From: Afipia sp.
Lineage (GTDB): Bacteria; Pseudomonadota; Alphaproteobacteria; Rhizobiales; Xanthobacteraceae
Direction: 5' to 3'
DNA length: 10,295 bases
Assembly (NCBI GenBank): GCA_026400415.1
Contig: JAPLPA010000258.1
Coordinates: 7,308-17,602, forward strand
Under the pieces are notes generated by a model, which was not told the origin of the DNA, searched no databases, and saw nothing but the letters and a program-made list of their open reading frames with translations. The position numbers were made by a program, and so were the translations under genes. Every line of letters starts with the position of its first letter. The first letter of the stretch is position 1. Of the stretch, positions 1 through 7,500 are shown piece after piece.

Positions 1-55
1 GAGCACTCCATTGGTAATGGAGAGGTCGACAGTTCAATCCTGTCTGGCAGCACCA
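1..55 (+). tRNA. tRNA-Thr (anticodon GGT), 5' part cut off by window edge
   Basis: This is the 3' two-thirds of a tRNA. The end of the D stem (GAGC, 1-4) is followed by a perfect anticodon stem, CTCCA (6-10) with TGGAG (18-22). The seven-base loop TTGGTAA (11-17) puts GGT at 13-15, which reads threonine ACC/ACT codons. The T stem GACAG (28-32) pairs with CTGTC (40-44) around the loop TTCAATC. The 3' acceptor strand TGGCAGC (45-51), discriminator A52 and an encoded CCA (53-55) complete it. The 5' acceptor strand lies outside the window. The 3' trailer is a pyrimidine-rich tract with no hairpin (about 61-83). Confidence 0.95.
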
Positions 56-143
56 GCCAACTGTCTCTTTTGTCTCCTCTTTTGCGGCTAATTGATCCCT
101 GCTAGCGTTCGCCATCACGCAAAGAGAGCGCAGGTATTCAGTT

Positions 144-1154
144 ATGACTATTTCACCCATATCCACGGATACGCTTCGAAGCGACTGGTCGCGCGCTGAA
201 GCACAGGCGCTTTACGATCTGCCGTTCGCCGATCTGATTTTTCAGGCGCAGGGCATTCACCGCCGCAATTTCGATCCCAATCACGTCGAGACCGCGAGCC
301 TGTTGAGCATCAAGACCGGCGGCTGTCCGGAGGATTGCGGCTACTGCTCGCAAAGCGCGCATTACGACACCGGGCTCGATGCCACCAAACTGATGCAGAA
401 AGACGATGTGGTTGCCACCGCGCAGCGCGCGAAGGATGCGGGTGCGACACGCTTCTGTATGGCTGCGGCATGGCGCAATCCCAAGGACAAGGATCTCGAC
501 AAAGTCTGCGAGATGGTTTCGGCCGTGAAGGGTCTCGGCATGGAAACCTGCGTGACGCTCGGCATGCTGACCGACGCGCAGGCCAAGCGGCTGCACGATG
601 CAGGTCTGGATTTTTACAATCACAACGTCGATACCTCGCCGGAATTCTACGGCAAGATCATCACCACCCGCACGATGCAGGATCGCATCGAAACGCTAGC
701 GCATGTGCGCGATCAGGGATTGAAAGTCTGCAGCGGCGGCATCGTCGGCATGGGCGAGCAGGTCGAGGATCGTCTCGGCATGCTCGTGCTGCTGGCCAAT
801 TTGCCGAGCCACCCGGAGAGCGTGCCGATCAATCTGTGGAATGAAGTAAAGGGCGTCCCCGTCAAAGAGACGGCGGAGCGTCCCGATCCGATCTCGCTGG
901 CGCGCATGATCGCAGTCGCGCGCATCATGATGCCGAAGAGCGTCGTGCGTCTCTCCGCGGGGCGCCAGTACATGACGGACGAGTTGCAGGCACTCTGTTT
1001 TGTCGCCGGCGCGAACTCGATCTTCATCGGCGACGTACTCCTCACGACCAAAAATCCTCAGACCGAACGCGATGCCAACCTGCTGGATCGTCTTGGCATC
1101 AAGTCGAAACTCGACGACCAACGTGTTTCCATCGTCTCGAACGCCGCCGAATAA
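144..1154 (+). CDS. bioB: Biotin synthase BioB (radical SAM)
   Basis: Catalyses the last step of biotin synthesis, inserting sulfur into dethiobiotin by radical SAM chemistry in the cytoplasm. The 336-residue product has the CxxxCxxC motif at Cys61, Cys65 and Cys68, which bind the SAM [4Fe-4S] cluster. Residues matching the ligands of the sulfur-donating [2Fe-2S] cluster of the E. coli enzyme are Cys105, Cys136, Cys196 and Arg269 (in RLSAGR). The [12 protein letters not shown] and [10 protein letters not shown] blocks are also typical, and the length is normal. The ATG at 144 has a modest AGG (132-134) nine bases upstream. The gene stands alone: no bioF, bioD or bioA is next to it, and the tRNA ends 88 bp upstream. 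I see no BioR-type box (TTATMTATAA) in that gap. The MBL-fold gene downstream starts about 100-130 bp away and is functionally unrelated as far as can be seen. Confidence 0.97.
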   Translation: MTISPISTDTLRSDWSRAEAQALYDLPFADLIFQAQGIHRRNFDPNHVETASLLSIKTGGCPEDCGYCSQSAHYDTGLDATKLMQKDDVVATAQRAKDAGATRFCMAAAWRNPKDKDLDKVCEMVSAVKGLGMETCVTLGMLTDAQAKRLHDAGLDFYNHNVDTSPEFYGKIITTRTMQDRIETLAHVRDQGLKVCSGGIVGMGEQVEDRLGMLVLLANLPSHPESVPINLWNEVKGVPVKETAERPDPISLARMIAVARIMMPKSVVRLSAGRQYMTDELQALCFVAGANSIFIGDVLLTTKNPQTERDANLLDRLGIKSKLDDQRVSIVSNAAE

Positions 1155-1177
1155 AGCGTTTCAAACAATTTCAACAA

Positions 1178-1207
1178 TGGTTGCATGACATTCCTGCCGT
1201 GCAGCCA
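1178..1207 (+). other. Inverted repeat 3' of bioB
   Basis: TGGTTGCA (1178-1185) can pair with TGCAGCCA (1200-1207) over 8 bp with one G-U pair and a 14-base loop, starting 23 bases after the bioB stop codon. No T tract follows, so it is not a standard intrinsic terminator. It could be a 3'-end stabilising or processing hairpin, or chance. Confidence 0.25.
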
Positions 1208-1241
1208 CGCAAATTACGAAATACGGCTGGTACATCAGGCG

Positions 1242-1260
1242 TCGCGGCGTTAAGCCGTGA
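1242..1260 (+). other. Hairpin just upstream of the MBL-fold gene start
   Basis: TCGCGGC (1242-1248) pairs with GCCGTGA (1254-1260) over 7 bp, including one G-U pair, around the loop GTTAA. It overlaps the possible GTG start at 1257, and that pairing argues for a later start of the downstream gene. No T tract follows it. Confidence 0.3.
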
Positions 1261-1283
1261 TCTCACCACGCGATTGCGAGACG

Positions 1284-2357
1284 ATGACGCCACACTTTGC
1301 CACCGCAAAATCGATGACGCCGGCCGCCGACGGCCTGAGCTATCCGATCGAAACGCCGCCGAAACCCGACGAAGCGATCGAGGTCGCGCCAGGAATCGTG
1401 TGGGTGCGTCTCACACTTCCGTTCCGATTGAACCATGTGAACATCTACCTGCTCGCCGATGGTGACGGCTGGACCATGATCGATACCGGCATCGGCAATG
1501 AGGCCACCATCGCGGCGTGGACCACGCTGTTCGAAGGCCCGCTGAAAAATTTCAATGTCACGCGGCTGATCGTTACCCATGCGCATCCCGATCATGTCGG
1601 CCTCGCGGGCTGGATTGTCGAACGCTTTGGCTGCCGGCTGTGGATGTCGCAGGTCGAGTATTTGCAGGCCGCTTACCATCAGCATCGCGGCTCTGAAGAA
1701 CGGAGACTGGCGCAACGCCTGTTCTTCCGCCGTCACGGTATGAGCGAGGACATTACCGACGCGCTGCTCGGGCGCGGTCAGGATTATCTCAAGCGCGTTT
1801 CGGTTTTGCCCGCCTCGTATCGCCGCATTGCCAATGGCGACGAGATTTCCATTGGCGCGCGAAAATTCAAAATCATCACCGGCGGCGGTCACGCGCTCGA
1901 TCAGGTGATGCTGTATTGCGAGGCCGACAATATTTTTCTGTCCGCCGATCAGGTGTTGAGCAAGATTTCGCCGAATGTCAGCGTGTGGGCAGTCGAGCCT
2001 GACGCGAACGCGCTTGGCGAATATCTGCGGTCGCTTGCAAGCCTTAGCGGCATCCTAAAGGACGACGTGCTGGTACTGCCGGGACACGGTGTCCCATTCT
2101 ACGGCGCCAAAATCCGCATCAAGCAGCTCGCCGATCATCATGAAGATCGATGCCAGCTGATCGCGAAGGCCTGCGCGGACTCGCCGAAGGCGTCGGCGCA
2201 GTTGGTGCCGGTGGTGTTCCACAAGCATGTGCTTGACGCGCACCAGACCGGCTTTGCGGCGGGCGAGCTGATCGCGCATGTGAATTACATGCTCGTTGAG
2301 CGCCGATTGACGCAAATCCTGTCGCCGGACGGCGTTTTGCAGTTCAAGGCGGCGTGA
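1284..2357 (+). CDS. Metallo-beta-lactamase-fold hydrolase with C-terminal winged-helix-like domain
   Basis: Predicted soluble metal-dependent hydrolase of 357 residues; the substrate is unknown. The metal motif THAHPDHVG gives His99, His101, Asp103 and His104. A second His lies in GGGHALDQ (His203), the bridging Asp in LSADQVL (Asp222) and the last His in LPGHG (His268), so the full ligand set of a dinuclear site is present. The C-terminal stretch (FAAGELIAHVNYML, about 324-337) resembles the small winged-helix domain found after MBL domains of the LACTB2/glyoxalase-like group. The start is uncertain. ATG 1284 is chosen over GTG 1257, which lies in a hairpin, and over ATG 1314; none has a strong ribosome binding site. 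The gene lies between bioB and hemA on the same strand, 136 bp from hemA. That spacing does not demand an operon, and I cannot link it to biotin or haem metabolism. Confidence 0.88.
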   Translation: MTPHFATAKSMTPAADGLSYPIETPPKPDEAIEVAPGIVWVRLTLPFRLNHVNIYLLADGDGWTMIDTGIGNEATIAAWTTLFEGPLKNFNVTRLIVTHAHPDHVGLAGWIVERFGCRLWMSQVEYLQAAYHQHRGSEERRLAQRLFFRRHGMSEDITDALLGRGQDYLKRVSVLPASYRRIANGDEISIGARKFKIITGGGHALDQVMLYCEADNIFLSADQVLSKISPNVSVWAVEPDANALGEYLRSLASLSGILKDDVLVLPGHGVPFYGAKIRIKQLADHHEDRCQLIAKACADSPKASAQLVPVVFHKHVLDAHQTGFAAGELIAHVNYMLVERRLTQILSPDGVLQFKAA

Positions 2358-2435
2358 TCGGGTTTATTTCTGAACCAAACCCCCAAATTCGGCGACAAAT
2401 TCGTCTCGACAGCAAAGCTGGAAACGCTCTAAAAA

Positions 2436-2486
2436 GGCTCCGCCTGCGTGCGCGGGCAAGCCCTTTTCCGGGGCTTCCCAGCAGGG
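2436..2486 (+). promoter_or_regulatory. hemA leader: two mutually exclusive hairpins and a possible anti-ribosome-binding-site element
   Basis: Hairpin A (2436-2462): GGCT pairs with AGCC, then a small internal loop, then GCCTGC (2442-2447) with GCGGGC (2452-2457), closing a four-base loop. Hairpin B (2454-2479): GGG, a bulged C, then AAGCCC pairs with GGGCTTCCC around TTTTCCG. The two share bases 2454-2462, so only one can form. If B forms, CCTGC (2443-2447) is free and is exactly complementary to GCAGG (2481-2485), which overlaps the ribosome binding site AGGG (2483-2486). If A forms, CCTGC is occupied and the site is open. The pairings are visible in the sequence; a regulatory role is inference, and GC-rich DNA produces such pairings by chance. 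Confidence 0.35.
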
Positions 2487-2493
2487 TTTTGCG

Positions 2494-3720
2494 ATGGAAT
2501 ACAATAGCTTCTTCGAAACCGCGCTTGAGCGCCTCCGCGACGAGCGCCGCTATCGCGTGTTTGCCGATCTGGAGCGCATCGCGGGCCGCTATCCTCATGC
2601 GGTCTGGCACTCGCCAAAAGGCGAACGCAACATCGTGATGTGGTGTTCGAACGATTATCTCGGCATGGGCCAGCACCCAAAGGTGGTCGGCGCGATGGTT
2701 GAGACCGCAACGCGCGTCGGCACAGGCGCTGGCGGGACCCGCAACATCGCAGGCAACAATCATTCGCTGATCCAGCTCGAGCATGAACTGGCCGATCTGC
2801 ACGGCAAGGAAGCTGCGCTCGTTTTCACGTCGGGCTATGTGTCGAACCAGACCGGCATTGCGACAATCGCGAAACTCATTCCGAATTGCCTGATCCTGTC
2901 CGACGCGCTGAATCACAACTCGATGATCGAGGGTATTCGCCAGTCGGGCATTGAATATAAAGTTTTCCGTCACAACGACGCCGCACATCTCGAGGAATTG
3001 CTGAAGGCAAATCCGAACCGCCCGACGCTGATCGTGTGCGAGAGTCTTTACTCGATGGACGGCGATGTCGCGCCGCTGGAAAAATTCTGTGATCTCGCCG
3101 AAAAATACGGCGCCATGACATATGTCGATGAAGTTCATGCGGTCGGCATGTACGGCCCGCGCGGCGGCGGCATCGCCGAGCGCGACGGCGTCATGCATCG
3201 CGTCGATATTCTGGAAGGCACACTCGCAAAGGCGTTCGGCTGCCTCGGTGGATACATCGCCGGTAGCGCCAAGATGGTCGATGCGGTTCGCTCGTATGCA
3301 CCGGGCTTTATTTTCACCACCGCGCTACCGCCTGCGATTTGTTCGGCGGCGACGGCGGCGATCAAGCATCTGAAATCATCGCGATGGGAACGCGAACGTC
3401 ACCAGGATCGCGCCGCGCGGGTCAAGGCAATCCTGACTGCTGCGGGACTTCCGGTGATTGCCAGCGATACGCATATTGTACCGGTTTTCGTTGGCGATCC
3501 TGAGCGCTGCAAGCAGGCCTGCGACATCCTGCTGGAAGAGTTCAACATCTACATCCAGCCGATCAACTACCCGACTGTGCCCAAAGGCACCGAACGGCTG
3601 CGCATCACGCCCTCACCATATCACGATGACGGCCTGATCGACGCGTTGGCGGACGCACTGGTGCAGGTGTGGGACCGGCTCGGTTTGCCTCTGCAGGCGA
3701 AAGCCGCTGCCGCAGAATAA
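2494..3720 (+). CDS. hemA: 5-aminolevulinate synthase (Shemin/C4 pathway)
   Basis: PLP enzyme that condenses glycine and succinyl-CoA to 5-aminolevulinate, the committed step of tetrapyrrole synthesis in alphaproteobacteria. The 408-residue product is typical in length. The PLP-binding Lys246 lies in GTLAKAFG, with Asp212 and His215 in YVDEVHAVG and His141 in DALNHNSM. Arg21 and Thr82 (in GGTRNI) correspond to succinyl-CoA-recognising residues of the Rhodobacter enzyme. The N-terminal block with [13 protein letters not shown] and the [10 protein letters not shown] block separate it from the related BioF, despite bioB nearby. ATG 2494 has AGGG (2483-2486) seven bases upstream. The leader could fold over this site (see 2436-2486). 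I found no FNR/FixK-type TTGAT-N4-ATCAA box upstream. The stop codon lies 3 bp from the stop of the opposing regulator gene. Confidence 0.97.
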   Translation: MEYNSFFETALERLRDERRYRVFADLERIAGRYPHAVWHSPKGERNIVMWCSNDYLGMGQHPKVVGAMVETATRVGTGAGGTRNIAGNNHSLIQLEHELADLHGKEAALVFTSGYVSNQTGIATIAKLIPNCLILSDALNHNSMIEGIRQSGIEYKVFRHNDAAHLEELLKANPNRPTLIVCESLYSMDGDVAPLEKFCDLAEKYGAMTYVDEVHAVGMYGPRGGGIAERDGVMHRVDILEGTLAKAFGCLGGYIAGSAKMVDAVRSYAPGFIFTTALPPAICSAATAAIKHLKSSRWERERHQDRAARVKAILTAAGLPVIASDTHIVPVFVGDPERCKQACDILLEEFNIYIQPINYPTVPKGTERLRITPSPYHDDGLIDALADALVQVWDRLGLPLQAKAAAAE

Positions 3721-3723
3721 AAA

Positions 3724-4377
3724 TTAAATCGCCAGCCGGTCCTGAGGCCGCAACGGCGTCTCCGACAAAACAATTCGCATGAGGTCCGCAGCGTTGCGCG
3801 CGCCGAGCTTGTCCATGATCCGAGCGCGGTGAACTTCGATCGTTCGTGGACTTATTTCTAGCCGCCTGCCCGCCTCCTTGTTCGACGCGCCGCGTGCGAC
3901 CTGTGCCAGCACATCGCGCTCGCGCCGTGTCAGCAAGTGCCGGCCCGGAAAGTCCGAAAGCCCATCGATATGTCCGGCCATCGAGCGGCGATAGGCCATC
4001 ACGGCTTCGCGAACTCGCTCAATTATCACACTTGCCGAAAACGGCTTTTCCAGAAAATCCAGCGCGCCAAGTTTCATCGCCTCGACTGCCATCGCGACAT
4101 CCGACTGACCCGAAATGACGAACACGGGCGCTGCAAACCGCATGTCGGATAATCGCCGCAAAACCTCCAGCCCAGGCACACCCGGCAAATGAAGATCGAG
4201 GATCACGCAAACCGGATTGCCCATCGGGAGCGCTTCGAAGAACGCGCCACCGTCGCCGAAAGCCTGGGTTGAAAACCCTTCTATTTTCAGCAGGAGAGAC
4301 AGTGCATCACGAACGGAGGGATCGTCATCGACGATAAAGACCGGCGAATCTGGATTGAGTGCAAGCAATTGCCCCAT
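3724..4377 (-). CDS. FixJ-type response regulator (receiver + LuxR-type HTH)
   Basis: Two-component DNA-binding regulator of 217 residues. The receiver domain (about 11-130) has the acidic cluster Asp17-Asp19, the phosphoacceptor Asp61 in LDLHLPG, Ser89 and Lys111 in EKPF. The C-terminal LuxR/FixJ helix-turn-helix (about 148-203) runs from LTRRERDVL through ISPRTIEVHRARIMDKLGA. Start 4377 is chosen because a strong GAGAGG (CCTCTC on the + strand, 4384-4389) sits seven bases ahead. The open frame extends to 4566, but that extension resembles no receiver sequence. The gene diverges from the SLC5-type hybrid kinase and converges on hemA. No dedicated kinase other than that neighbour is visible, so the neighbour is the obvious candidate partner. 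It is FixJ-like in architecture; I do not claim it is FixJ itself, as no fixL is present. Confidence 0.93.
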   Translation of the reverse strand: MGQLLALNPDSPVFIVDDDPSVRDALSLLLKIEGFSTQAFGDGGAFFEALPMGNPVCVILDLHLPGVPGLEVLRRLSDMRFAAPVFVISGQSDVAMAVEAMKLGALDFLEKPFSASVIIERVREAVMAYRRSMAGHIDGLSDFPGRHLLTRRERDVLAQVARGASNKEAGRRLEISPRTIEVHRARIMDKLGARNAADLMRIVLSETPLRPQDRLAI

Positions 4378-4383
4378 TGTAAG

Positions 4384-4389
4384 CCTCTC
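4384..4389 (-). promoter_or_regulatory. Ribosome binding site fixing the start of the FixJ-type regulator
   Basis: On the - strand this reads GAGAGG, six to seven bases before ATG 4377. None of the earlier in-frame ATGs has a comparable site, so this decides the start. Confidence 0.7.
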
Positions 4390-4397
4390 GAGTAGTG

Positions 4398-4409
4398 TTA
4401 CCTCGGTAA
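4398..4409. promoter_or_regulatory. Dyad TTACC-TC-GGTAA, candidate operator
   Basis: A perfect 5-bp inverted repeat with a 2-bp centre, flanked by TGT and ACA (4396-4398 and 4411-4413), just upstream of the ribosome binding site of the FixJ-type regulator. It would lie shortly after the +1 of the promoter proposed at 4423-4450, a position suited to repression or autoregulation. The binding protein is unknown. Confidence 0.4.
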
Positions 4410-4422
4410 TACAACTTTTACG

Positions 4423-4450
4423 TGTATATGCTGATTCGCCTGTTGCGCAA
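4423..4450 (-). promoter_or_regulatory. Candidate sigma-70-like promoter for the FixJ-type regulator
   Basis: Reading the - strand, TTGCGC (4445-4450) and TATACA (4423-4428) stand 16 bp apart, matching TTGACA at 3 of 6 and TATAAT at 4 of 6 positions. Transcription would start near 4416, leaving a leader of about 40 bases. The match is modest. Confidence 0.35.
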
Positions 4451-4471
4451 AGCCTTAGGTCAAAGCCTTGG
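4448..4471. repeat. Two 11-bp direct repeats, CAAAGCCTT(A/G)G
   Basis: CAAAGCCTTAG (4448-4458) and CAAAGCCTTGG (4461-4471) differ at one base and start 13 bp apart, in the divergent region between regulator and kinase. The first copy overlaps the proposed -35 element of the regulator promoter, and the second lies upstream of it. The arrangement could be a tandem protein-binding site; no known consensus is recognised. Confidence 0.5.
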
Positions 4472-4503
4472 CCAGAGGATTTGCGCCGTGGGTCGGCGCT
4501 AAC

Positions 4504-4567
4504 GCGCGCCATTCGGGTGAGGCCGGCATTGGTGCGCGCCGAAGTGAGGCAGGCTAATGTCGGCATT
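4504..4567 (+). repeat. Imperfect tandem repeat of three heptamer blocks before the kinase gene
   Basis: GCGCGCC, GTGAGGC and CGGCATT occur in this order at 4504-4510, 4517-4523 and 4524-4530. They recur in the same order at 4534-4540, 4544-4550 and 4561-4567, but with different spacing. The second unit ends 14 bp before the kinase ribosome binding site (AGGA, 4581-4584). It may be a decayed duplication of a regulatory segment or of leader sequence. Confidence 0.5.
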
Positions 4568-4593
4568 CAGAGCTAGCCGCAGGACCAAATGAG

Positions 4594-7500
4594 ATGCTGC
4601 ACGACTGGAGCGTGATCGCGGTTGCCTTCGGCTACATCGGGCTGCTGTTTGTCATCGCAAGCTACGGCGAGAAACTGACGCAACTTCAGCGCGGACGCAT
4701 CGGCGGCCTGATCTACCCGCTGTCGATGGCCATCTATTGCACGTCATGGACGTTTTTCGGTTCGGTCGGCCTCGCAACTCGAACCGGCATTGAATTTATC
4801 GCGATTTATGTCGGGCCGATCCTGATGATCGCATTCTGCACGCCGGTGCTGATGCGGGTGATCCGTCTTGCGAAAGCGCAGAACATCACATCGATCGCCG
4901 ACTTCATTGCCGCACGCTACGGAAAGAGTCAGGCTGTCGCGGCCACTGCAGCATGTATCGCAATCATCGGCTCCGTTCCCTATATCGCGCTCCAGCTCAA
5001 GGCCGTCGCTTCATCGCTCGAAACGATCCTTAATCAGGATCAGGACATTTCGAGCATTCCCTATATCGGTGACATCGCACTTCTGGTGACGGCAACGCTC
5101 GCAATTTTTGCGATTCTGTTCGGCACGCGACAGACCGACGCCACTGAACATCAACACGGGCTGATGTTTGCGGTAGCGACGGAATCGATCGTCAAACTGG
5201 TGGCCTTTCTTGTCGCCGGCGCTTTCGTCACCTTCTACATGTTCGGACCGACCGAACTGATCGAGCGCGCGATGAAAACTCCGGAGGCCGTGCGCGCCAT
5301 CCAGACCCCGCTGTCGGTCGGAAACTTCCTTGCAATGACATTGCTATCCTTTTTGGCGATCATGCTGCTGCCGCGGCAGTTTCATGTCAGCGTCGTCGAA
5401 AATTCGACCGAAACAGAAGTGCGCCGCGCGCGCTGGCTGTTTCCGATGTATCTGGTTGCTATCAATATTTTTGTAATTCCGATTGCGCTGGCGGGACTGA
5501 TCACTTTCCCCTTCGGTGCATCGGACAGCGACATGTACGTGTTGGCGCTGCCAATATCGGCTGAAGCAGATTTTCTCAGCGTCTTCATCTTCGTCGGCGG
5601 GCTGTCGGCCGCAACCGCGATTGTTCTGGCACGCCGGCCAGCTTCGCCCGACGGCAAGCCGAATTTCGCGGGCTTCCTGCTCAAGGTCCGCCGTGTGGCG
5701 ATCTTTGCCATCATGGTGATGGCCTATCTTTATTATCGAGTCCTCGGCAACACACAGCTCGCAGCCATCGGGCTTCTGTCATTCGCCGCAATCGCCCAAC
5801 TAGCACCAGCTTTTTTCGGCGGATTGATCTGGCGGCGTGCGACGGCGCGCGGCGCGATGGGCGGCATGCTGATCGGATTCGCCGTATGGGCCTATACGCT
5901 TTTCCTGCCGAGCTTCGCCGACATCGACCCGCTCGGTACCGAATGGCTTGCGGAAGGATTGTTCGGAATTTCGGCTCTGCGACCGCAGGCGCTCCTTGGC
6001 ACGGGATTAAGTCCGCTGATTCATGGTGTGCTGTGGAGTCTGTCGCTTAACGTCCTCACTTACATTGTGCTGTCGTTGATGCGCCAGCCCACGTCAATCG
6101 AACGCGTGCAGGCCGATCTGTTCGTGCCCAGCGAACTCGCACCCATTGCGCCGAACTTCATGCGCTGGCGCACCACCGTAACTGTGCAGGATCTTCTCGG
6201 CACAGTTGCGCAATATCTCGGCCCTGAACGCGCGCTCGAATCGTTCGAGACATTTGCGACCAAGCATCGCATCAGCATCGAGAAAAGCGCGCCGGCAGAT
6301 TTCCAACTGCTTCGTCACGCCGAGCATCTGATTGCGTCGTCGATCGGTGCGGCGTCGTCGCGCCTCGTGATGTCGCTGCTTCTGCGCAAGCGTGCAGTGT
6401 CTGCAAAGGCCGCCCTCAAACTGCTCGACGACGCGCATGCGGCGCTGCATTTCAATCGCGAGATGCTGCAGACCGCGCTCAACCACGTCCGCCAGGGAAT
6501 TGCCGTCTTTAACCCAGAGCTTCATCTCATCACGTCGAACAGACAGTTCGGCGAGATTCTGGATCTTCCGGCGCAGTTCGCGCAGATCGGCATTCCGCTT
6601 GTCGAAATTATCGAATTTATTGTCAGCAGCGACAGCGGACAGGCATCCGATGAAGCAACGCTGCAAAGCAGGCTGGCGGCCTATACTGCCGAGGGTGAAC
6701 CGTATCTTGAGCGACTCACCGGTCGCAACATGGTCGTCGAAGTCCGCGCCAACCGGATGCCGGGCGGCGCACTTGTTGTCACATTTACCGACATTACGCC
6801 GAGCTTTGAGGCCGCCGAAGCGCTGGAGCGCGCCAATGCAACGCTGGAAAAACGCGTTCGCGAGCGCACCGAAGAATTGACGCGCCTCAACACGGAACTC
6901 GCTCGCGCAAAGAGCACGGCGGAAGAAGCCAACATTTCGAAGACGCGATTTCTTGCCGCTGCCAGCCACGACGTGCTTCAGCCGCTCAATGCTGCTCGGC
7001 TTTACGTCACAAGCTTGGTTGAACGCAAAGCCGGCGGCGAAGATGCGCGACTCGTCGGCAATATCGACGACTCACTGGAGGCCATCGAAGAAATTCTCGG
7101 AGCCCTGCTCGACATTTCGAGATTGGATTCCGGCGCGATGACACCCTCCATCACCAGCTTTCGCATGAGCGACCTGATGCGTTCTCTCGAAGTCGAATTC
7201 AAACCGGTTGCACAAGAGAAAAAACTCGAACTCACCTTCGTGACGTCCACGCTTGCCGTCTCGTCCGATCGCGTGCTGTTGCGGCGGTTGCTGCAGAACC
7301 TGATTTCCAACGCCGTCAAGTACACGCCCAAAGGCCGCGTACTTGTGGGCTGCAGGCGCATCGGCGGAGCTCTTCAAATCGGAATTTACGACACGGGAGT
7401 CGGCATTCCGATTCTCAAGCGCGGAGAAATCTTCAAGGAATTTCATCGTCTCGATCAGGGAGCACGAATTGCGCGCGGTCTCGGTCTTGGCCTATCGATT

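Noticed and set aside
1022..1022. The zero-interest entry at this position in the findings list
   Set aside because: It makes no claim and should be ignored; nothing unusual is seen there.
2360..2382. Inverted repeat GGGTTT / AAACCC right after the MBL-fold gene as a terminator
   Set aside because: A six-bp AT/GC stem with an 11-base loop and no T tract; too weak to call.
2344..3198. 284-codon open frame on the - strand opposite hemA
   Set aside because: It lies wholly antisense to a clear 5-aminolevulinate synthase, has no recognisable domain and is rich in Arg, Ala and His, as expected from a shadow frame in GC-rich DNA.
2494..3720. Reading this gene as bioF (a related oxoamine synthase) because bioB is close
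   Set aside because: The N-terminal block, [16 protein letters not shown] and the 408-residue length match 5-aminolevulinate synthase rather than the shorter BioF.
4378..4566. N-terminal extension of the FixJ-type regulator up to an ATG at 4566
   Set aside because: The extra 63 residues show no domain, the internal start at 4377 has a strong ribosome binding site, and the extension would cover the promoter-like region.
6094..6969. 291-codon open frame on the - strand inside the kinase gene
   Set aside because: It is antisense to the STAC-like, PAS and coiled-coil parts of the kinase, which are well supported; the composition is that of a shadow frame.
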